From Limnohabitans sp. Rim8 (lineage in GTDB: Bacteria; Pseudomonadota; Gammaproteobacteria; Burkholderiales; Burkholderiaceae_C), in NCBI RefSeq assembly GCF_945901735.1, contig NZ_CAMDLM010000001.1, positions 62,001 through 126,000 on the forward strand: 64,000 bases of DNA. The letters run 5' to 3'. This document shows positions 17,017-23,492 of this stretch, piece by piece. A program made the position numbers and the translations under genes. Each line of letters begins with the position of its first letter. The stretch's first letter is position 1. Under the pieces are notes generated by a model. The model did no database searches. It was not told the DNA's origin and saw only the letters and a list, made by a program, of their open reading frames with translations.

Positions 17017-17618
17017 GGTTTGGCTTTCAGCGCTGTGTCGATGGCGGACAACAGCGTTTTGCTTTCCGGCCCCGTCATGCTGCTGTACTGGTCAATGACC
17101 TTGCCGTCACGGCCAATCAGGTATTTGTGGAAGTTCCAACGGGGCTTTTGGCCGGTTTGGGCGGTGAGCTGCTTGAATAATGGGGCTGCACCATCGCCGG
17201 TGACCTGGGTTTTGGTGAACATAGGAAACTTCACGCCAAAGGAGCTCTCGCAAAAGTCGGCAATGTCTTTGTTGCTGCCTTTTTCCTGAGCAAAGTCGTT
17301 CGAAGGAAAGCCCAGCACCACCAAGCCACGGTCTTTGTATTGGGTGTTCAACGCTTCCAGGCCTTTGTATTGCGAGGTGAAACCACAAAAACTGGCGGTG
17401 TTGACCACCAGCACCACCTTGCCCGCGTACTGACAGAGTGACTGCGGCTTTTCGTCTTGCAGGCGGTCAAAGCTGTGGTTCAGAACGGCAGGGCAGGTGG
17501 GCGCCTGAACAGCCGTTTGCGGGCTGGCTTGCGCCGTTTCCAGCACCAAACCCAGCATGGCGGCCAAGGCGATGAGCACCAGATTAATGCCCCATTGTTT
17601 TACCGAAGAGTGGTTCAT
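17013..17618 (-). CDS. Exported glutathione peroxidase-like thiol peroxidase
   Basis: A 201-residue GPx-family protein (PF00255). An N-terminal hydrophobic stretch (INLVLIALAAMLGLVLETAQA) would export or anchor it in the periplasm. The peroxidatic cysteine is C78 in NTASFCGFT, in place of selenocysteine. WNFHKYLI carries the catalytic Trp. The usual FPCNQF Gln is replaced by Asp (FPSNDFAQEKGS), a variant seen in this cluster type. The ATG at 17616-17618 is preferred over GTG 17624. It is the first gene of the nine-gene operon and would remove lipid or hydrogen peroxides generated in light. Confidence 0.85.
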   Translation of the reverse strand: MNHSSVKQWGINLVLIALAAMLGLVLETAQASPQTAVQAPTCPAVLNHSFDRLQDEKPQSLCQYAGKVVLVVNTASFCGFTSQYKGLEALNTQYKDRGLVVLGFPSNDFAQEKGSNKDIADFCESSFGVKFPMFTKTQVTGDGAAPLFKQLTAQTGQKPRWNFHKYLIGRDGKVIDQYSSMTGPESKTLLSAIDTALKAKP

Positions 17619-17644
17619 CTGCACTTGAAAACCTATTTTATGAC

Positions 17645-17673
17645 TGGTCAGTTTAAACTTGTTTGATTATATT
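17645..17673. promoter_or_regulatory. Overlapping divergent promoters for the lipid operon and the photolyase pair
   Basis: The 87-bp gap between the glutathione peroxidase and DUF2256 starts holds, on the plus strand, TGGTCA (17645-17650), 17 nt, then TATATT (17668-17673). On the minus strand a perfect TATAAT -10 covers 17671-17666, with no good -35 at the right distance. The two -10 boxes therefore lie on the same bases, so both transcripts would compete or share one activator. GTTTAAAC (17651-17658) is an 8-bp palindrome between them. I could not find a convincing LitR or ECF sigma (ChrR-type) site. Confidence 0.45.
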
Positions 17674-17705
17674 GTCACGCCAGCCCTTTTTCATTGGAGA
17701 CGCAC

Positions 17706-17876
17706 ATGCCCAAACCCTCGGGTTTTAAAGGGAACAAACAGGATTTGCCGCAAAAACCTTGTGCCGTTTGTGGCCGGGCCATGAGCTGGCGCAAAAGCTG
17801 GGCCAAAAATTGGGACAGTGTGCTGTACTGCAGCGACCGTTGCAGGGCAGGCAAGTCTAAGACCCCCGGTACATGA
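17706..17876 (+). CDS. DUF2256 small zinc-ribbon-like protein
   Basis: A 56-residue protein of DUF2256 (PF10013). It starts MPKPSGFKGNKQDLPQKPC and has two CxxC-like pairs (KPCAVCG and LYCSDRC), likely a zinc site, with a typical RKSWAKNWDSV segment between. The start is ATG 17706, with GGAGA eight bases upstream. It is almost always found directly before cryptochrome/photolyase genes in bacteria, so it is probably a partner or assembly factor of the photolyase 38 bp downstream. Function unproven. Confidence 0.9.
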   Translation: MPKPSGFKGNKQDLPQKPCAVCGRAMSWRKSWAKNWDSVLYCSDRCRAGKSKTPGT

Positions 17877-17914
17877 CCCCCCATCCTGAACACCCCTCCC
17901 ACTAAAGACAAAGC

Positions 17915-19453
17915 ATGACACGTCACCTGATATTGGTTTTGGGCGACCAGCTGGGCTGGGACAACCCAGCCTTGGCCGATTTTGACCCGGCGCAAGACCG
18001 GCTCTTGATGATCGAGGCCGACAGCGAAGCGGGCGAAGTCTGGAACCACAAAGCCCGGATCGCGATTTTCTTGTCGGGCATGCGGCACTTTGCCAACGAA
18101 GCGCACCGCCGCCGTTGGCCTTGTACTTATATGAAGGTGAACGACGCCGAACTGCCCCCCGACTTTGCAGGCCGCTTGGCCCAAGCGCTGCAAGACCAAC
18201 GCCCCAAAGCCCTGGTGGTGATGGAAACCGGGGCTTGGCGCATGGAAAGGCTCATCGAAGACGCGGCCAAGCAAGCCCAAGTCCTGCTGCGCTGGGTGGA
18301 TGACACGCACTTTTTGTGCAGCCGCGCCGGATTTGCCAAATGGGCAGGCGACAAAAAAGAGCTGCGCATGGAGTTCTTTTACCGCGAGATGCGCAAACGC
18401 CACGGCATCTTGATGGCCGGCAAAGAGCCCATAGGCGGCCAATGGAATTTTGATGCCGAGAACCGCAAAGGCTTTGGGGCCAAAGGCCCGGGCACCGTGC
18501 CGCCGCCTGCCCGCTTTGCGCCGGACCGCGTCACGCAAGACGTGATCACGCTGGTGCGCGCGCGCTATGCCAACCACCCAGGAAGCCTGGATGACTTTGC
18601 CTGGCCCATGACCCGAGAAGACGCCTTGCTGGCACTGCAACATTTCATCGAGCAGCGCCTGGAAAACTTTGGCGCTTGGCAAGACGCCATGTGGACCACG
18701 CTGCCTTTTGGTTGGCACGCGCTGGTGGGCAGCAGCTTGAACCTGCACCTGCTCAACCCCCGTGAAGTCATCACAGCGGCAGAAGAGGCTTACCACGCAC
18801 GCGGCTTGCCTCTGGCCAGCGTGGAAGGCTTCATTCGCCAAGTGCTGGGTTGGCGCGAGTTCATTCGCGGGGTGTATTGGCTGGACATGCCGCACATGGC
18901 CGAGGCCAACCATTATGGCCACACGCGCGACTTGCCCGCTTGGTACTGGACAGGCCAAACGCACATGGCCTGCATGCAAGCCACCATTGGCCAAAGCCTG
19001 CAACACGGCTACGCCCACCACATCCAGCGCCTCATGGTCACCGGGCAGTTTGCCGTGCTGGCGGGGCTGTCGCCGCAACAGGTCAGTGCCTGGTACCGCG
19101 CCATGTACGTCGACGCCGTGGAATGGGTGGAAACGCCCAACACTCTAGGGATGGCCCTGCACGCCAACGGCGGGCGCTTCACCAGCAAACCCTATGTGGC
19201 GAGCGGCCAGTACATCAGCCGCATGAGCAACTACTGCAAAGGCTGCCGCTACCAACCCGAAGTGCGCACCGGCCCCAACGCTTGCCCCATGACCACGCTG
19301 TATTGGGACTTTTTGATCCGCCACGAGCCAGACTTTGCCGGTAACCCACGCACGGCGCTGATGGTCAAGCATGTGGGCCGCATGAGTGAAGAAGACAAAG
19401 CGCAGATCGGGGCGCAGGCGGATGCAACGCGTGCGGGGTTGGACGGGGTGTAA
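17915..19453 (+). CDS. Iron-sulfur bacterial cryptochrome/(6-4) photolyase (PhrB/CryB group)
   Basis: A 512-residue flavoprotein of the deoxyribodipyrimidine-photolyase-related family (PF04244). N-terminal HLILVLGDQLGWDNP is the antenna domain; GQWNFDAENRK and WREFIRGVYW belong to the FAD domain. Four cysteines, C353, C441, C444 and C457, have the spacing of the [4Fe-4S] ligands of Agrobacterium PhrB (C350, C438, C441, C454). The protein is thus an FeS-BCP, expected to repair (6-4) photoproducts or act as a light sensor as CryB does. It forms a pair with DUF2256 and diverges from the lipid operon, which points to shared light control. Confidence 0.93.
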   Translation: MTRHLILVLGDQLGWDNPALADFDPAQDRLLMIEADSEAGEVWNHKARIAIFLSGMRHFANEAHRRRWPCTYMKVNDAELPPDFAGRLAQALQDQRPKALVVMETGAWRMERLIEDAAKQAQVLLRWVDDTHFLCSRAGFAKWAGDKKELRMEFFYREMRKRHGILMAGKEPIGGQWNFDAENRKGFGAKGPGTVPPPARFAPDRVTQDVITLVRARYANHPGSLDDFAWPMTREDALLALQHFIEQRLENFGAWQDAMWTTLPFGWHALVGSSLNLHLLNPREVITAAEEAYHARGLPLASVEGFIRQVLGWREFIRGVYWLDMPHMAEANHYGHTRDLPAWYWTGQTHMACMQATIGQSLQHGYAHHIQRLMVTGQFAVLAGLSPQQVSAWYRAMYVDAVEWVETPNTLGMALHANGGRFTSKPYVASGQYISRMSNYCKGCRYQPEVRTGPNACPMTTLYWDFLIRHEPDFAGNPRTALMVKHVGRMSEEDKAQIGAQADATRAGLDGV

Positions 19454-19575
19454 AAGCCCGGACGCCGCCGTCTTCGGGCGCATGGCCTTCGCAAGGCCAA
19501 AACGCAGGTCGATGATCCCCGTGCGTTTCTGGTGACAATACAAACTTCTTTGTGTGCGTCAGCTGAAATCAAAAC

Positions 19576-20682
19576 ATGGCCCGTCTGTTGAAAAAAATTG
19601 GTTTTCATGCCAACGGCAAGCCCCGTACCTGGTTGAAATCGCTGGTCTTTGACGCCCAACTGGCACCGCGCTCCCTGTTCAAACCATGGATATGGCCGCA
19701 TGCAGGAGACATTCACCCGGCTTTTCGTGCATGGCTTCTTCAGGCCCTGCAAAACCCAGCGCCCTCACCCACAAACGATTGGCCTTTGCGTCGCCAACGC
19801 ATCCTTGATCAAAAAAGCTTGGGCTCTGCACGCACGCTGGTCATCGTGTGCACACGCGCCACCACTTTTGTGGCGCACGCCTTGCAGACCCATGCGCACG
19901 CTATGGGTTTTGCGGTGCGCACCGAATACGACATGCCCGATGATTTTCCTGAAGATGTGTACTTGGTCATTTGCCCACAAATGTTTTCGCATTTGCCCCC
20001 GCGCGAAAAACGCATCGTTTTTCAAATGGAGCAGTCCGTCCATCCCCGGTGGTTCACCCCCGACTATTTGAAAATCCTTTACAACTCGGTGGCGGTTTTT
20101 GATTACTCGGCGCAAAACATCCAGTTTTTGATTCAGCAAGGCCTCCCCGCCGACATGCTTTTTCATGTCCCCTTGTCGCCAGTGCCCCACTACCCTGGCG
20201 CCGAATTTTCAAGCGGTGTCACCGACTCAGGCAGCGCGCGCACATGCGATGTGCTGTTTTATGGCGACTTGAAAAACAAAAGAAGACAGGCTTTTCTCAA
20301 GGTGCTGAGCGAGCACTTTGACGTGCGGGCAGAACGCAGCTTGTATGGCAAAGACCTGTGGCGTGCCATGGCGCATGCCAAGGTGGTGGTCAACATCCAC
20401 TATTACGACAACGCCTTGCTCGAAAGTACGCGCATTTGTGAATGCCTGTCTTTGGGCGCGCGTGTCGTTTCTGAAGCCGCCACCGATCAAGGCCAACACG
20501 CCGATTGGGAAGATCTGGTGGTGTTCACCCCGATCGACGATGTCCAAGCCATGGTGCAAGCCATCCACCGCTGCTTGCAACAAACGCCCCTGACATCGCC
20601 CTCTTTGTCAGACCGTGCCTTCCGCTTGGGCCCCGCCTTTGAAAATGCATTTCGGACTTTGAATCTGCCGGTTCACCGATGA
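19576..20682 (+). CDS. Glycosyltransferase-like protein (GT-B, CgeB/YkvP-type C-terminus)
   Basis: A 368-residue cytosolic protein. The N-terminal half is unfamiliar (MARLLKKIGFHANGKPRTW; YLVICPQMFSHLPPREKR; FQMEQSVHPRWFT). The C-terminal third reads CDVLFYGDLKNKRRQAFL, then VVVNIHYYDNALLESTRICE and LSLGARVVSEA, the arrangement of the nucleotide-sugar site in GT1/GT4-like glycosyltransferases with the E-x-R-x3-E pattern. It is likely involved in surface polysaccharide or protein glycosylation, substrate unknown. It stands alone 122 bp after the photolyase; that gap contains only a weak GCCCG/CGGGC stem near 19455. It is convergent with the LysR gene. Confidence 0.7.
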   Translation: MARLLKKIGFHANGKPRTWLKSLVFDAQLAPRSLFKPWIWPHAGDIHPAFRAWLLQALQNPAPSPTNDWPLRRQRILDQKSLGSARTLVIVCTRATTFVAHALQTHAHAMGFAVRTEYDMPDDFPEDVYLVICPQMFSHLPPREKRIVFQMEQSVHPRWFTPDYLKILYNSVAVFDYSAQNIQFLIQQGLPADMLFHVPLSPVPHYPGAEFSSGVTDSGSARTCDVLFYGDLKNKRRQAFLKVLSEHFDVRAERSLYGKDLWRAMAHAKVVVNIHYYDNALLESTRICECLSLGARVVSEAATDQGQHADWEDLVVFTPIDDVQAMVQAIHRCLQQTPLTSPSLSDRAFRLGPAFENAFRTLNLPVHR

Positions 20683-20690
20683 GGCATGAC

Positions 20691-20741
20691 TGTGGGTCAA
20701 CCTGGGCTTCACGCGTCACGGCCACCCTGGATGACCCCACA
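20691..20741. terminator. Long inverted repeat between convergent genes, possible bidirectional terminator
   Basis: Arms TGTGGGTCA (20691-20699) and TGACCCCACA (20732-20741, one extra C) are complementary and enclose further partly paired sequence. The element fills the 79-bp gap between the glycosyltransferase stop and the LysR stop. There is no U-tract, so it is a barrier rather than a classical intrinsic terminator. Confidence 0.4.
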
Positions 20742-20761
20742 TTCACCTCCCCCTGCAACCG

Positions 20762-21658
20762 TCATTTGCGCCGACTGATCTGCTGGAGCACATGCTGCTT
20801 GAAGGCCAGCGCAAGCGGTGACAGCTTTTTGCCTGCGGGGTAAACGATGTGCCAGGCCGAGGGCAGGGGAAAGCCCTGCACGTCGATCACACTCACGCCG
20901 TTTTCTTTTTGATGGCCATGCAGGGCATGGCGCGAGACGACGCCAACACCCAGCCCACCGGCCACCGATTCCTTGATGGCCTCGTTGCTGCCCAGTTCCA
21001 AGCGCACGTCGGGGAGGAACTTCATCTGCCGGAAAAACTGGTCACCCGCCATGCGTGTGCCTGAGCCTTTTTCTCGGAAGATGAAGCGGCGCTGCACCAA
21101 CTCTTGCAAAGGCACAGCGCTGCGTTTGGCCAAGGGGTCGGATGTGGGCGCGATCACCACGATCGGGTTGGGCATGAAGGCCTCGTCGCCCAAATCCATG
21201 TCCTTGGGCGGCATGGACATGATGTACAAGTCGTCCAGGTTGCCCTGCAAGCGTTGCACCACACCATCGCGGTTCAATATTTCCAGTGACACATCAATGG
21301 CGGGATGGCGCTTGCAAAAGCTGCCGATCAGGTGCGGCATGAAGTACTTGGCCGTGCTGACCACCGCCACCCGCAACTTGCCGCGCGACAAACCCTTGGC
21401 CGCGTCCACGTTTTGTTCAAAAGCATCCCAGGTGTGTGCCACGGCGCGTGCGGTTTGTGCCAACTCTTGGCCCATCTCGGTCAAGTAAAGTTTTTTGCCC
21501 ACCAACTCATACAGCGGCAGGCCCACGGCCACAGCCATGTCCTTGAGTTGCATGGAGGCGGTGGGCTGGGTGACATGCATCATCTTGGCTGCGGCGCTGA
21601 CGCTGCCGGTTTCGGCCAAAGCCAGAAAAAGGCGCAATTGTCGGAAGCTGACATTCAT
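20762..21658 (-). CDS. LysR family transcriptional regulator (CbbR/CmpR-like)
   Basis: A 298-residue LysR regulator. The winged-helix DNA-binding domain covers residues 1-62 (RQLRLFLALAETGSVSAAAK, MHVTQPTASMQLKDM). The effector domain from about 92 (KLRVAVVSTAKYFMPHLIGS) resembles the CbbR/CmpR branch that responds to carbon-fixation metabolites. ATG 21658. It diverges from the sbtA-like transporter gene 84 bp away and very likely controls it. A dyad at 21657-21672 overlaps its own start, allowing autoregulation. Confidence 0.92.
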   Translation of the reverse strand: MNVSFRQLRLFLALAETGSVSAAAKMMHVTQPTASMQLKDMAVAVGLPLYELVGKKLYLTEMGQELAQTARAVAHTWDAFEQNVDAAKGLSRGKLRVAVVSTAKYFMPHLIGSFCKRHPAIDVSLEILNRDGVVQRLQGNLDDLYIMSMPPKDMDLGDEAFMPNPIVVIAPTSDPLAKRSAVPLQELVQRRFIFREKGSGTRMAGDQFFRQMKFLPDVRLELGSNEAIKESVAGGLGVGVVSRHALHGHQKENGVSVIDVQGFPLPSAWHIVYPAGKKLSPLALAFKQHVLQQISRRK

Positions 21659-21672
21659 AGACTTTTATCTAT
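21657..21672. promoter_or_regulatory. Dyad ATAGA-N6-TCTAT, likely LysR operator
   Basis: A 5-bp inverted repeat (21657-21661 and 21668-21672) with the ATA-N10-TAT layout of LysR-family recognition sites. It lies at the LysR start codon in the 84-bp divergent region with sbtA. A second overlapping dyad, GACT-N9-AGTC (21660-21676), strengthens the palindromic character. Confidence 0.45.
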
Positions 21673-21742
21673 AGTCAATGGGTAAAGAATCGATTTTACA
21701 AGCATCCCGTCTGTTTCTATGATCGGCGCAAGGAATACATGC

Positions 21743-22750
21743 ATGCAAAATTTGATCGACCCCGCCATCCTCTTTTTCATCTTCGGCGTGCTGGCGGGCA
21801 CCGTCAAATCCAACCTTGAAATCCCCCCCGCCATTTCCCGCTTTTTGTCGCTCTACCTGTTGATGGCTCTGGGCCTCAAAGGGGGCTTTGCGCTGTCGCA
21901 ATCGGGCCTGACGGCCAGCGTGGGCATCAGCTTGGCCGCTGCTGTGGCGCTGGCCATCGTCATCCCGCTCATCGGTTACGCCGTGCTGCGGCGCTTTGTC
22001 TCCGGCTTTGACGCGGCCGCTGTGGCGGCCACTTACGGCTCGGTGAGCGCGGTGACCTTTGTCACGGCGGTGCAGACGCTGGAAAACCAAGGCGTGCCTT
22101 ATGGCGGGCACATGGCCGCGGCCATGGCCTTGATGGAGTCGCCCGCCATCATCCTGGCGGTGGTGGTGGCCAATTCACTGCGGCAAAAAAAGGCCCCAGG
22201 GGGCATGACACCAGCGGGGGGCGGGGCTGCGCCGGGTGGGTCTGCCGCGCCCCATGGTGCCTCGGTGGGCAAGATCCTGCACGAGTCCTTCACCGATGGC
22301 GCGCAGTTGCTGCTGTTGGGGGCCATGGTGATCGGCCTGATCACCGGCGAAGCGGGCCAAGAGGCGATGGCCCCCTTCTCGGTGGACCTCTTCAAGGGCA
22401 TGTTGGCCTTCTTCCTGCTCGACATGGGCTTGATGGCCGCGCGCAACCTGCCGCAGGTCAAAGGCCAGTCGCCCGTGCTGATCGCCTATGCCGTGCTCGG
22501 CCCCATCGTGCACGCGGCACTGGCCCTGGGTCTGGCGGTCGTCTTGAAACTGAGCGCAGGCGATGGCGCCTTGCTCATGGTGTTGGCCGCCAGCGCCTCT
22601 TACATTGCCGTGCCCGCCGTGCTGCGCAGCGCCTTGCCCGAAGCCAAGCCTGCGCTGTATTTCGGTCTGAGCCTGGGGCTGACCTTTCCGCTGAACATCG
22701 TGCTGGGCATCCCGGTCTATTTGGCGACAGCACAAGCGGTTTTGATGTGA
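21743..22750 (+). CDS. sbtA: Sodium-dependent bicarbonate transporter family permease
   Basis: A 335-residue inner-membrane protein of the SbtA family (PF05982). It starts MQNLIDPAILFFIFGVLAG and is built of two five-helix repeats: SNLEIPPAISRFLSLYLLMA with GLKGGFAL in the first, MLAFFLLDMGLMAARNLPQV in the second. They are joined by a Gly/Ala/Pro-rich cytosolic loop (about residues 160-180). In cyanobacteria SbtA imports HCO3- with Na+. Start ATG 21743 has AAGGA eight bases upstream; an in-frame ATG at 21719 lacks one. No SbtB gene follows. Its role here may be inorganic carbon supply for carboxylases, or transport of another small anion. Confidence 0.88.
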   Translation: MQNLIDPAILFFIFGVLAGTVKSNLEIPPAISRFLSLYLLMALGLKGGFALSQSGLTASVGISLAAAVALAIVIPLIGYAVLRRFVSGFDAAAVAATYGSVSAVTFVTAVQTLENQGVPYGGHMAAAMALMESPAIILAVVVANSLRQKKAPGGMTPAGGGAAPGGSAAPHGASVGKILHESFTDGAQLLLLGAMVIGLITGEAGQEAMAPFSVDLFKGMLAFFLLDMGLMAARNLPQVKGQSPVLIAYAVLGPIVHAALALGLAVVLKLSAGDGALLMVLAASASYIAVPAVLRSALPEAKPALYFGLSLGLTFPLNIVLGIPVYLATAQAVLM

Positions 22751-22790
22751 GGACAGCACAACATGTTTTTTGACTGCGCGCCCAGCTGCA

Positions 22791-23492
22791 TCAAATCGAA
22801 CGCATCAACCCACCATCAATGCGCAGGCTCTGGCCCGTGATGTAGGCCGCAGCATCCGAGGCCAAAAAGGCGATGGTCGCGGCCACTTCTTCACTGGTGC
22901 CGTAACGCTGCATGGGCACACTTTGGCGGCGCTGCTCTTGGGCGGGCAGGCTGTCGATCCAGCCGGGCAGCACATTGTTCATGCGCACCTGGTGCGCCGC
23001 ATGCTCGTCGGCAAAGAGTTTGGTGAAAGCGGCCAACCCCGCGCGGGCCACAGCCGAAGTCGGGAACATCGCACTGGGCTCGACCACCCAGGCGGTGGAG
23101 ATGTTGACGATGGACCCCGATTTTTGCTGGACCATGATGGGCGCCACCAGACGCACGGCGCGCACCACGTTCAGAAAATACATGTCGAGCCCCAAGTGCC
23201 ATTGCGCATCGGTGAGCTCCAACACAGGGCCTTTGGGGCCGTGGCCTGCGCTGTTGACCAGCACGTCGATGCGGCCCCAGCGCGCCATGGTTTGATCGAC
23301 CAGCTTTTGCAGGTCTTCGCTCGACTGGTTCGAGCCGGTCAGCCCCAAGCCGCCCAATTCACGGCCCAGCGCCTCGCCCTTGCCGGACGAAGACATGACC
23401 GCCACCTGAAAGCCATCTTGCGCCAGCTTGCGGGCCGCCGCAGCGCCCATGCCACTGCCACCACCCACCACCATCGCCACTTTGTTGCTCAT
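22791..23492 (-). CDS. SDR-fold protein lacking the Tyr-Lys catalytic pair
   Basis: A 233-residue Rossmann-fold protein. The cofactor motif is VAMVVGGGSGMGAAAARKLA at residue 5, followed by VLVNSAGHGPKGPVLEL and VNISTAWVVEPSAMFP with a conserved Ser. Where classical SDRs carry YxASK, the sequence reads PTSAVARAGLAAFTKLF: Tyr is Thr and Lys is Ala. PGWIDS and the C-terminal ITGQSLRIDGGLMRSI are normal. It may bind NAD(P) without classical chemistry, or use other residues. Its ATG (23490-23492) overlaps the RND stop (ATGA), so it is the last gene of the RND operon. Confidence 0.82.
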   Translation of the reverse strand: MSNKVAMVVGGGSGMGAAAARKLAQDGFQVAVMSSSGKGEALGRELGGLGLTGSNQSSEDLQKLVDQTMARWGRIDVLVNSAGHGPKGPVLELTDAQWHLGLDMYFLNVVRAVRLVAPIMVQQKSGSIVNISTAWVVEPSAMFPTSAVARAGLAAFTKLFADEHAAHQVRMNNVLPGWIDSLPAQEQRRQSVPMQRYGTSEEVAATIAFLASDAAAYITGQSLRIDGGLMRSI

